From contig DAOVYP010000094.1 in NCBI GenBank assembly GCA_030635565.1, positions 1 through 7,623 on the forward strand: a stretch of DNA of 7,623 nucleotides. Direction: 5' to 3'. The stretch is from Spirochaeta sp. Its GTDB lineage: Bacteria; Spirochaetota; Spirochaetia; DSM-2461. Shown in pieces: positions 1-7,623 of the stretch (position 1 is the first letter of the stretch; every line of letters begins with the position of its first letter). Position numbers and translations under genes: made by a program. The notes beneath the pieces were generated by a model. It had not been told where the DNA came from, ran no database searches, and was given only the letters and a program-made list of their open reading frames with translations.

Positions 1-699
<699 letters not shown>

Positions 700-739
700 T
701 GTTTTTCATCATTAATTTGTATTTATATTGATATTTTCA

Positions 740-3700
740 TCACTTAACAACCCATGTTAAGCCGTTTTTACCATCCATTATAATATCTACAGGTTTATCA
801 AAACGTGACAATCTCACTTTACCACTCCCATCGCTCTTTCGTCGCAGAAACTCCCAGTCCACAAAGACACCTGGAGTGTATAAGGGGATATGGGCATAAC
901 CCACACCCAGGGCCACGAGGTTGTGAAAAAAATGTGATCCCTGAGATGGTTCCGGATCACCGGGGCCGCGGGCAATTTCCACGATAAGTTTGGCCTGCCT
1001 CACCTGAGCCCAGGTTACAGGGATACCGAGAAAACGGTCCCGACTGCCCCATCGTCCGGGGCCGATGAGTACGGTATAACGTTTTTCTTTCGCCAGCTCA
1101 TCCATCAGAGCTGCAACTTCGTCCCGCAGTGATTCGGTATCTCCGGGATCATACAGTTCTGGATCCACCCAGACGACATCTTGAATCCCTTCAATCACAC
1201 CATGCCCCAGAGATTTCTCGGACCGGAGCAGCAGCCCATCATCCGAAGGCCGTTCAGGGATGATTGCCATGGGTCCGACCTGAGATATCAGGGGCCTCAC
1301 CTGCAGAAGAGAGAAAACGGCATCTTGCGGCAAGGCGCCTTTCCAGTCGAGGGCGAATTCCATCTCCACCGGAATGCCCATGGCGCTCCTGGATATACGA
1401 AGCAGCTGGTCAAGCAGAGACGCCAGAGGCAGCCACTCGTAACTGAGAATGTCCCTGAAATCCACAACCCGCGGGCCCGGCGAATCGATCCCGTCTACCA
1501 GACGGTGGCCCACCGAATCCCAGGTGGACGCCATATGCAGCAGGACATCGAGGTTCTCTGCATCCCTGATAGTCAGTCGGTCCAGGGTGCTGCTTTCTCC
1601 TGAAATCAGATCGAATCGGCTTGAGTCTGTTTTCAAGGCCCAGAAATGGGTCTGTCCTTCCCTCCAGCGATCTTCCTCGGTTCCCCATGGAACCGTCGGG
1701 TAAAAGGGACTGAAGAGAAACCCCCGGTCTCCTTCCACCACCGAATAGCCCAAACCGACGGCGATTTTCGCGGCACCGTCCTCCCGATCCATGGGCCCGA
1801 CCGGGTAGTAATTGAGAGACTGAGCGGTACCCGAGAGTCTCGGAAACCAATGATTTCCATGACGGGTTCCGGCAACATGCTGGATGACTACCGCCATTTT
1901 CTCTTCTTCCCTTCCGACTCCCAGTGCATCGCGGTATGCGGTGGCTTCCCTCGAGTATGTACTGGCCCAGACCAGTCTGACAGCGTCGGAGAGGAGTCTC
2001 AGCCGTTCATCCCCATCGGGAATTTCAGGAAGCATGTAGGTGTCGTAAACTCCGGCAAAAGGAATCGACTGGGAATCCTCCAGAAGCGCCGAAGAGCGAA
2101 TTGCCAACGGACCCGGCTCTGAATCCAGGAAAGCTTTCAGGACATTTAAGAGGCTCTCAGGCAACGCTGTGTCCAGGAATGCCCTGCGCAGAACCGCATC
2201 ATCCACCGGATGGTCTGGAGGCAGCCGGGTTTCATCGAGGAAACGGTCGAACTCGCCGGTCGCGATGATGAGAGTTCGGGGTATTTCCACCGACATGGGC
2301 GAAAACTTATCTTCCCACGGAGATGTATTGAGCAGGGCATTGAAAAAGGCCAATCCCCGGCCTTTCCCTCCCAGGGACCCGCTGCCGTAACGGGCCATGG
2401 AGCCCGGAGCCCCCGGATCGTCGAATCGAAAATCCACCAGGCGGCCCCGATGGCGCTTTTCCCTTACCTCACGAAAGGAACGGACCAGAAATTCCCTGTG
2501 GAATTCGGGAGTCGGGAAATCTTCAAGACGTACAGGCCTGATTCGCCGGGCCACCTGATACTCACCATGGGCCGTCATCCAACGGGAATAGTCATTCCGT
2601 TCCGCATGGAAGAGAACGGATTCAACCGGCAGGGTTCCGATGGCCAGCTCGAATTCCCTTAATGTCCGCACTCGTTTGAGTTCATGCCCGTTGGGACTGC
2701 AGAAAACAAAATCCCCGAAACCCAATTCCTCCAGGATGAAGCGGCGGATACCGCGGTGGAGGTCGCCGGAGAGTTTACCCTGGAATCTTGCACCCCGATT
2801 TCTGGCCTCAGCGGCCATTGATTCGTCGGAGGACTGAAAGAGAACCGGAACACTCACGTTACTCTCTCTGAAACGTTTGATCAAAGAAAAACCCGCCCGC
2901 TCATCAATCCGGCCGTCACGATGAAATGCGATATCGGAAACAACACCGATGAGGGCTTGCCGATATTGTTCACCCAGGATAACCGCCTCTTCCCAGTTCC
3001 GGGCCAGCAGCACCTTGGGACGGGTCCTCATGCGCCAGTACTTGTCGCTGTCGTTCATCTCCTCGGCGATGAGCCGCTGAGTCTGGGTCATCATCTCACC
3101 GTACAGGAGAGGCAGATAAGACGAGTAAAAGGAAATTGAATCTTCCACAACAAGAAGTACTCCGACCCGGCCGTCCCTGGTATCAACCGGGGCGTTCCGG
3201 AGGTCTTCCACATACTTGATCATTGCCAGAAACAAACGAGAGTCACCGGTCCAGAGGAATCGGGCATCTATATCAGGATTGTCATCGAAAGGTTTGTCTT
3301 CCAATGCTGCAAGGTCGCTCCTGGAGGAAAGCAGCATCAGTACCGCCAGATCCTTTTGCATTAGTTTGGCCTTGTTTGCCAGCTCTACCGGGGAGAGTTC
3401 GCCCACCCTCACTCCGATTATCATCAGATCGAACGGCTGCTTCTCCAGCAGCGCCAGGGCTTCGTCTCCGTCTGACACCGTCACCAGGCGGGGAACGGTG
3501 GTTAAGTTGAGCTGATGGTATTCACCGACAATCTGATCGGACAGTTTTGCATCATGTTCCAGAATCCAGGCATCGTAATGAGGCAGTACCAGCATCACCC
3601 GGCGTATGCGCCAGCGCATGAGTTCATGAAAGGCATCATCACCGTATTTGAGTTTGTCGAAAGCGGCTCTGAGCGTGTTGATATCCATGGCTGATATCAT
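740..3700 (-). CDS. Receiver-like / PEP-pyruvate-binding (PPDK N-terminal type) fusion protein
   Basis: A 986-residue cytoplasmic protein with no signal peptide or membrane segment. Residues about 30-165 resemble a response-regulator receiver, but the acceptor position in FDLMIIGVRVG is Gly (G96), so this copy looks degenerate. Residues about 178-325 form a second receiver-like unit with E186/D187, D256, S290/S291 and K309 in the places of the acidic pair, phospho-Asp, Ser/Thr and Lys. Residues about 435-805 carry PEP synthase/PPDK ATP-grasp signatures: GSLGGKGRGL (441-450), LAIRSSALLED (532-542), IPFAG (546-550), EFALD (781-785) and LLQVRP (798-803). The tail has GPGRWGSRDRF (880-890) and SQGSHFFHNL (919-928). 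The phosphohistidine swivelling domain and PEP-binding barrel of true PEP synthase or PPDK are absent, so making PEP alone is unlikely. The reaction and partner are unknown. ATG at 3700-3698 is used, but an ATG four codons later is equally possible, since neither has a clear ribosome binding site. Confidence 0.9.
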   Translation of the reverse strand: MISAMDINTLRAAFDKLKYGDDAFHELMRWRIRRVMLVLPHYDAWILEHDAKLSDQIVGEYHQLNLTTVPRLVTVSDGDEALALLEKQPFDLMIIGVRVGELSPVELANKAKLMQKDLAVLMLLSSRSDLAALEDKPFDDNPDIDARFLWTGDSRLFLAMIKYVEDLRNAPVDTRDGRVGVLLVVEDSISFYSSYLPLLYGEMMTQTQRLIAEEMNDSDKYWRMRTRPKVLLARNWEEAVILGEQYRQALIGVVSDIAFHRDGRIDERAGFSLIKRFRESNVSVPVLFQSSDESMAAEARNRGARFQGKLSGDLHRGIRRFILEELGFGDFVFCSPNGHELKRVRTLREFELAIGTLPVESVLFHAERNDYSRWMTAHGEYQVARRIRPVRLEDFPTPEFHREFLVRSFREVREKRHRGRLVDFRFDDPGAPGSMARYGSGSLGGKGRGLAFFNALLNTSPWEDKFSPMSVEIPRTLIIATGEFDRFLDETRLPPDHPVDDAVLRRAFLDTALPESLLNVLKAFLDSEPGPLAIRSSALLEDSQSIPFAGVYDTYMLPEIPDGDERLRLLSDAVRLVWASTYSREATAYRDALGVGREEEKMAVVIQHVAGTRHGNHWFPRLSGTAQSLNYYPVGPMDREDGAAKIAVGLGYSVVEGDRGFLFSPFYPTVPWGTEEDRWREGQTHFWALKTDSSRFDLISGESSTLDRLTIRDAENLDVLLHMASTWDSVGHRLVDGIDSPGPRVVDFRDILSYEWLPLASLLDQLLRISRSAMGIPVEMEFALDWKGALPQDAVFSLLQVRPLISQVGPMAIIPERPSDDGLLLRSEKSLGHGVIEGIQDVVWVDPELYDPGDTESLRDEVAALMDELAKEKRYTVLIGPGRWGSRDRFLGIPVTWAQVRQAKLIVEIARGPGDPEPSQGSHFFHNLVALGVGYAHIPLYTPGVFVDWEFLRRKSDGSGKVRLSRFDKPVDIIMDGKNGLTWVVK

Positions 3701-3748
3701 AATACCGATTAACTGTCAGGCCGCACACTGATTTTCACAGGAAATTAA

Positions 3749-4397
3749 TGGAATGGAAATTTTGTCTACCAGGACACGTTCCTGAAAACCGTAGGCGGGA
3801 ACACATACGCCATTTCCTCCGCAGGACTGAATTATACCCCAGAAACGATTGGAGGAGGCCTCTCATCTCCAGTACAACCATCTTTGTACCTATTGGAATT
3901 ATGAACGCGGGCGCCTGGGACAGCGGACTGGGTGAATACTACGACTCGAGGATCGGCCTTGAGCAGAGTTTTTGCTTTAGAATGGGATGGTTCTTTTGGC
4001 GACCTCTGGCGATGGCGCGGTGCACCCGATTGAATCAGATCGACATATACATATCCCAGGTAATCATCCCGGGCTTCGGTGGTGTGGGAATGATGACCTA
4101 CTGGAATAACCCCACACCTATAGTGGGATGGAGAATCTCCGGGGCCTCACTTTAACGGGTCTCCAGAGCTCGGTGGCGGATGCGTCGGGTGACGGCAGCC
4201 TGTCCGGAACGGTCGATGTTGCCATCGATTCCGGAGTTGATTTATTCATTGCTGCAGTGGGATACGACGGCATTCTCATTGAAGGGACAGTCCCATCATC
4301 CGGTACCTATACGGTGAGTGTAAACGGTGCCACCGGGAATGTCGATTACACGGTTCTCAATCCGGGAAGCCTCTATTTCACCGATCTGATTCCCTGA
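3749..4397 (+). pseudogene. Frameshifted remnant of a probable secreted protein, unidentified
   Basis: Protein-like sequence runs along the plus strand but changes frame several times. Frame 2 (3749-3901) reads NFVYQDTFLKTVGGNTYAIS and onward, rich in Gly, Thr and Ser, then stops at 3902-3904. Frame 1 continues from about 3885 with VPIGIMNAGAWDSGLGEYYD. Frame 2 then reads plausibly as ALEWDGSFGDLWRW near 3980-4020. Frame 1 resumes at about 4039 with QIDIYISQVIIPGFGGVG and stops at 4153-4155. Frame 3 finishes with a Gly/Val/Thr-rich beta-type domain ending at 4397. Joined, these would make about 216 residues lacking a proper start. No ribosome binding site or signal peptide is visible at the 5' end. 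I do not recognise the family. It could be a decayed gene, an inserted fragment, or a real gene damaged by sequencing indels. It is the only plus-strand coding sequence in the window, lying between two minus-strand genes. Confidence 0.55.
4128..4397 (+). CDS. Hypothetical protein fragment with PPC-like beta-sandwich character
   Basis: This 89-codon open frame is the best-preserved part of the frameshifted island. The frame is already open from 4110 (after a TAA at 4107-4109), and the ATG at 4128 has no convincing ribosome binding site, so I do not think it is an independent gene. The product is rich in Val, Gly, Ser and Thr with alternating hydrophobic residues. The stretch DLFIAAVGYDGILIEG, then SSGTYTVSVNG, then VDYTVLNPG resembles bacterial pre-peptidase C-terminal (PPC-like) domains, which sit at the C-terminus of secreted hydrolases. 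That resemblance is by eye only. It would be the C-terminal domain of the broken gene upstream. The TGA stop lies three bases from the stop of the converging dehydrogenase gene. Confidence 0.35.
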   Translation: MENLRGLTLTGLQSSVADASGDGSLSGTVDVAIDSGVDLFIAAVGYDGILIEGTVPSSGTYTVSVNGATGNVDYTVLNPGSLYFTDLIP

Positions 4398-4400
4398 ACC

Positions 4401-5252
4401 TCAGTCGAGCCCCATCAAGGCCCGGAACAGCCGGTCCGCCCAACGCCGGGGCAGGAGTGAGGGGAGCCTGCGGACATACCAGGGCTCCCTGGACAGGGTA
4501 ACCAGAACCGGAGGCCGGCGGCGGCCCATCAGCCGGATCACCCGTCGGCCGAACTCATCGCAGTCATGGGCATTTTTCAGGCCCCGGGCACTGAGTTCCA
4601 TCTTGCGCCGGTGGGCGCCGTTGTAATGCGGGTCCGTCTCCGGAGGACCGGTTTCGCCCTTGCCCCAGATATCCGAGCGTACGGCACCGGGACGGACAAT
4701 TATCACATCGATACCCCTGCCGGCAAGTTCCCGTCTCCAGGCGTGTGAGAAGGCCTCAAGGGCCGCCTTGGATGCCGTATAGGTACCTGACAGCGGCGGA
4801 CCCAGAACGGTCACCATGGAGCTGATATTGACGATGAGGGAACGGTCCCGGTGCGGCACCCCGGCCGGTTTCTCCAGTAAGGGAAGGAACGCTCTGGTGA
4901 GCCGCACCGGCCCGAAAACGTTCACCTCGAACTGGTTTCGCAGGGAGGCGCCGTCCACTTCGCTCAGGGCGCCCGGGACGGATATGCCGGCATTGTTCAC
5001 CAGGGAATAAAGGCCGCCGGGGCCGAGTTCCCGGAGAAGCCCGGCGGCAATACGCCGGATAGCGGCTTCATCGGTGACGTCCAGGATAATGGAACGAAAT
5101 TGATCACCCAGCTCGGCGGCCAGATAACGGCCGTCGGATTCCCGGCGTACAGTGCCGTAGACCCGAAAACCGGATTCTACAGCGGCTATGGCAAGAGCCC
5201 GCCCGATACCGGAGGAGACGCCGGTAATGAAAATAATATTGGAATTTTTCAC
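4401..5252 (-). CDS. Classical short-chain dehydrogenase/reductase (SDR)
   Basis: This 283-residue cytoplasmic oxidoreductase would use a nicotinamide cofactor to oxidise an alcohol or reduce a carbonyl; the substrate is not evident. Seen directly: the cofactor loop TGVSSGIG (10-17), LDVTD with D58, NNAG (86-89), N111 in NVFG, S144/S145, and YTASK giving Y158 and K162. Together these form a complete Asn-Ser-Tyr-Lys active site, followed by RPG (187-189). Arginines after the second strand (TVRRES, R36/R37) suggest NADP(H) preference. About 70 residues after the RPG, including the basic stretch MGRRRPP, resemble the substrate lid and tail of retinol-dehydrogenase-like SDRs. The start is GTG at 5252-5250, chosen because it lies nine codons before the cofactor loop, as usual. 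No good ribosome binding site precedes it; AGGTGA is about 15 bases away. It lies 37 bases after dnaJ on the same strand, so cotranscription is likely. Confidence 0.93.
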   Translation of the reverse strand: MKNSNIIFITGVSSGIGRALAIAAVESGFRVYGTVRRESDGRYLAAELGDQFRSIILDVTDEAAIRRIAAGLLRELGPGGLYSLVNNAGISVPGALSEVDGASLRNQFEVNVFGPVRLTRAFLPLLEKPAGVPHRDRSLIVNISSMVTVLGPPLSGTYTASKAALEAFSHAWRRELAGRGIDVIIVRPGAVRSDIWGKGETGPPETDPHYNGAHRRKMELSARGLKNAHDCDEFGRRVIRLMGRRRPPVLVTLSREPWYVRRLPSLLPRRWADRLFRALMGLD

Positions 5253-5289
5253 TGGAGTCGCCAGAGGTCACCTGCCGGATAAATGAACT

Positions 5290-6396
5290 TTAAAGATCTT
5301 TGAGACGGATGGGCTTTGGTTCGCTGCTCTCGCCGTGACGTTCCGCGAACTGTTTAAGCAGTTCCTTTTCCCTCCCCGACAGACGGGTGGGGATTTCCAC
5401 TTTGAGCTTGACGTATAAATCACCCCGGCGTCCACCGGCATTGAGTACGGGGACACCTTCCCCCCGGATTCGGAGCATTTTCGAATCCTGGGTACCGGAA
5501 GGAACCTTGAGCTTGATGCGCTTGGCATCCAGGGTGTTCACCCAGATATCCGCACCGAGGGCGGCCTGGGTCATGGAGATGGGCAGGACACAGTACAGAT
5601 CGTATTCATGGCGCTCGAAGTTCTGGTCGGGACGGACATGAATGTACACATACAGGTCTCCCGGAGGGGCTCCCTTGGGTCCCTGATTACCCTGTCCCTC
5701 CAGTCGGATGCGCCGGTCGGGATCCATCCCCGGAGGTATGGTCACCTTGATTTTCTGATGAAATCGGACGGTACCGCTCCCCCTGCAGCCGGTACAGGGA
5801 TTGTCGATGACCGTACCTTCGCCACCACAGGACGTACATGCCGTGGCGATGGAAAAAAATCCGGAATTCCGCCGGACCTGCCCGGTACCGCCGCATTGGG
5901 AACAGGTTCGCACACCTTCGCCGCCGGAACCGTGACAGTCGTTACAGGACTTCAGGCGATCGTATTCGATTTCGACTTCCCTGCCGAAGACAGCCTGGGT
6001 GAAATCGATGCGAATATCATGCCGGAGATCGCTACCCCGGGGTCGCCCGCCGGAACGCCGGCCTCCGCGCCCGCCGCCGCCGAAGAAGGAATCGAAAATT
6101 CCCGAGAAGTCTCCGAATATATCCTCGAACCCGCTGAAGGCATTGGCGTTGAAAGTGGGGCCGCCCATATTGTCAACACCGGCGAATCCGAACTGATCGT
6201 AAGCCTGACGCTTCTGATCGTCCGAGAGCACTTCGTAGGCTTCGGTTGCCTCTTTGAACTTGGCCTCGGCGTCGGCATTACCCTGATTGCGGTCAGGGTG
6301 ATACCTCACCGCGAGTTTACGGTAGGCTTTTTTAACATCGTCGGCCCCGACGCCTTTTTCGACGCCAAGAACCTCATAATAATCCCTTTTCGACAC
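5290..6396 (-). CDS. dnaJ: Chaperone DnaJ (type I Hsp40)
   Basis: This co-chaperone delivers unfolded clients to DnaK and stimulates its ATPase. All type I parts are present in 368 residues, close to the family norm of about 375. The J domain (about 4-70) has YHPDRN with HPD at 33-35. A Gly/Phe-rich linker spans about 71-118. The zinc region has four CxxC motifs: C151/C154, C165/C168, C187/C190 and C201/C204, each followed by a GxG-type turn. C-terminal client-binding domains follow, with PPGMDPDRRIRLEGQGNQG and GDLYV repeated at 246-250 and 325-329. The start is GTG at 6396-6394, placed by the conserved opening (V/M)SKRDYYEVLG. It begins six bases after the dnaK stop, so translation is probably coupled. 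AGAGG sits only one base before the GTG, which is unusually close. The stop is TAA at 5292-5290. Confidence 0.98.
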   Translation of the reverse strand: MSKRDYYEVLGVEKGVGADDVKKAYRKLAVRYHPDRNQGNADAEAKFKEATEAYEVLSDDQKRQAYDQFGFAGVDNMGGPTFNANAFSGFEDIFGDFSGIFDSFFGGGGRGGRRSGGRPRGSDLRHDIRIDFTQAVFGREVEIEYDRLKSCNDCHGSGGEGVRTCSQCGGTGQVRRNSGFFSIATACTSCGGEGTVIDNPCTGCRGSGTVRFHQKIKVTIPPGMDPDRRIRLEGQGNQGPKGAPPGDLYVYIHVRPDQNFERHEYDLYCVLPISMTQAALGADIWVNTLDAKRIKLKVPSGTQDSKMLRIRGEGVPVLNAGGRRGDLYVKLKVEIPTRLSGREKELLKQFAERHGESSEPKPIRLKDL

Positions 6397-6402
6397 GCCT
6401 CT

Positions 6403-7623
6403 TTACTTATCCTCGTCGACGACTTCGTAATCGGCGTCCTCGACATCATCCGTCTGGGGACCGCTGGAGGCGCCTTCGTCCGGCGCGGCGCCCGAGTCGG
6501 CCCCGGCTTCCTCCGCCTGGTCCTTGTACATTTCCTCGGCGAGCTTCTGGGATGCCTGGGACAGGGCTTCAGTCTTCTGCTTGACAGCTTCGACATCCTC
6601 CCCTTCCAGAGCGCTCTTCAAGTCGGCGACTGCCGACTCGATGGCGGCCTTTTCTTCGGGACTCACCTTATCTCCGAAATCCTTGAGAGCTTTCTCGGAC
6701 TGATAGACAAGTGAGTCGGCATTATTCCTCACTTCCGCCATCTCACGGGCACTCTTGTCGGCGTCGGCGTTTTCTTCGGCTTCCCGCACCATACGATCGA
6801 TTTCTTCCTCGGAAAGACCACTTGAGGATTCAATTCTGATCTTCTGTTCCTTGCCGGTACCCATATCCTTGGCGGACACGTGGACGATTCCGTTGGCGTC
6901 GATATCGAAAGTCACTTCGATTTGAGGTACACCTCGAGGTGCCGGGGGAATGCCGGTAAGCTCAAATCGACCCAGAGTACGGTTATGGGTCACCATTTCC
7001 CGCTCACCCTGAAGCACATGAATGGAAACCGCGGGCTGATTGTCCGCCGCGGTGGAGAACACCTGGCTTTTCTTTGTGGGAATGGTGGTATTTTTCTCGA
7101 TGAGCTTGGTGAAGACACTGCCCAGGGTTTCTATGCCCAGGGACAGGGGTGTCACGTCAAGCAGCAGAACGTCGTTGACGTCTCCTCCGAGAACTCCGCC
7201 CTGGATGGCGGCACCCATGGCTACGACTTCATCGGGATTCACGCCGCGGTGGGGTTCCTTCTTAAAGAGTTGCTTAACTGCTTCCTGAACGGCGGGGATA
7301 CGCGTGGATCCGCCGACAAGAATGACTTCGTCGATATCAGCAGCTGTGTAACCGGCATCCTTGAGGGCTGTTAAACAGGGTTGTTTGGTCCTCTCGACAA
7401 GGTCTGCCGTCATCTGATCAAACTTGGAACGACTCAGGTTGTACTGCAGATGCTTGGGTCCAGAGGCATCGGCGGTGATGAACGGCAGGTTGATGTCCGA
7501 AGATTGGGTGCCCGAAAGCTCTTTCTTGGCTTTTTCGGCGCCCTCTTTGAGCCGCTGAAGGGCCATGCGGTCCTTGGAAAGGTCTATGCCCTGGTCTTTT
7601 TTGAATTCCTCCACGAGCCAGTC
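6403..7623 (-). CDS. dnaK: Chaperone DnaK (Hsp70), C-terminal two thirds (cut by right edge)
   Basis: This ATP-driven chaperone binds exposed hydrophobic stretches of client proteins and works with DnaJ and GrpE. The frame is open to the right edge and gives 406 residues, beginning [15 protein letters not shown], which corresponds to roughly residue 235 of E. coli DnaK. The rest of the ATPase domain shows [15 protein letters not shown] and the nucleotide-site motif [11 protein letters not shown] (in-window residues 100-110). The interdomain linker is [18 protein letters not shown]. The substrate-binding beta domain follows ([33 protein letters not shown]), then [15 protein letters not shown] and a helical lid. 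The acidic tail ends YEVVDEDK, a variant of the usual EEVKD-type ending. The stop is TAA at 6405-6403. It is the first gene of a dnaK-dnaJ-SDR string here; any heat-shock promoter, CIRCE element, grpE or hrcA would lie beyond the right edge. Confidence 0.98.
   Translation of the reverse strand, partial: DWLVEEFKKDQGIDLSKDRMALQRLKEGAEKAKKELSGTQSSDINLPFITADASGPKHLQYNLSRSKFDQMTADLVERTKQPCLTALKDAGYTAADIDEVILVGGSTRIPAVQEAVKQLFKKEPHRGVNPDEVVAMGAAIQGGVLGGDVNDVLLLDVTPLSLGIETLGSVFTKLIEKNTTIPTKKSQVFSTAADNQPAVSIHVLQGEREMVTHNRTLGRFELTGIPPAPRGVPQIEVTFDIDANGIVHVSAKDMGTGKEQKIRIESSSGLSEEEIDRMVREAEENADADKSAREMAEVRNNADSLVYQSEKALKDFGDKVSPEEKAAIESAVADLKSALEGEDVEAVKQKTEALSQASQKLAEEMYKDQAEEAGADSGAAPDEGASSGPQTDDVEDADYEVVDEDK

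Noticed and set aside
1410..1850. A 146-codon minus-strand open frame overlapping the large gene in another frame
   Set aside because: The product is Arg/Gly/Pro-rich without domain signals, and it overlaps conserved sequence in the true frame.
1646..2122. A 158-codon plus-strand open frame inside the large PEP/pyruvate-binding gene
   Set aside because: It is antisense to the ATP-grasp domain, which has clear family motifs; the plus-strand product shows no motifs and is a shadow.
3701..3790. Possible promoter for the large PEP/pyruvate-binding gene (TATTAT just before its ATG)
   Set aside because: The hexamer 17 bases upstream (TGTGCG) does not resemble a -35 box, and transcription would begin inside the gene, so I could not support a promoter here.
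3748..4155. A 135-codon plus-strand open frame as an intact gene
   Set aside because: Its first third reads better in frame 2 and its middle contains unlikely sequence, so it seems to be one frame of a frameshifted gene; no ribosome binding site precedes its ATG.
5292..5301. Perfect 10-base palindrome AAAGATCTTT at the dnaJ stop
   Set aside because: It is too short and AT-rich to be a terminator stem, has no loop or T-run, and is explained by the codons for the Lys-Asp-Leu end of DnaJ.
5608..6714. A 368-codon open frame on the plus strand, opposite dnaJ and the end of dnaK
   Set aside because: Its length is striking, but it lies wholly antisense to two clearly real genes, shows no recognisable motif, and its low-complexity hydrophobic and glycine-rich make-up is what codon bias on the opposite strand produces.

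Overview
The window is a moderately GC-rich bacterial chromosomal segment carrying four well-supported protein genes, all on the minus strand, and one short plus-strand island of broken coding sequence. Two genes are cut by the window edges. The organism cannot be fixed from this sequence alone. The DnaK wording, and a large PEP/pyruvate-binding protein of a type I recall from spirochaetes and Bacteroidetes, make a free-living spirochaete-like bacterium a reasonable guess. That is an inference from remembered family resemblance, not a search result.

Layout from right to left, which is the direction of transcription: (1) 7623-6403 holds the C-terminal two thirds of DnaK, running off the right edge. 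(2) 6396-5290 holds a complete type I DnaJ starting six bases after the dnaK stop. (3) 5252-4401 holds a classical short-chain dehydrogenase 37 bases downstream, probably read from the same transcript. (4) 4397-3749, on the opposite strand, is a region where protein-like sequence jumps between all three frames; its last piece looks like a secreted beta-sandwich domain. I read it as a decayed or frameshifted gene of unknown function. (5) 3700-740 holds a 986-residue protein with two receiver-like domains fused to a PEP synthase/PPDK-type ATP-grasp domain and a further C-terminal domain. (6) 631-1 holds the N-terminal 210 residues of an NADP-type glutamate dehydrogenase, with its own plausible promoter and a strong ribosome binding site, running off the left edge.

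Together, DnaK and DnaJ form the Hsp70 folding machine; its GrpE partner is not in view. The short-chain dehydrogenase has no obvious link to it beyond position. Glutamate dehydrogenase joins carbon and nitrogen metabolism, and the large protein next to it has a nucleotide/pyruvate-type phosphotransfer fold joined to signalling-type domains. That large protein is the most interesting object here: its second receiver keeps the residues needed for phosphorylation, its first does not, and the usual phosphohistidine and PEP-binding domains of PEP synthase are absent.
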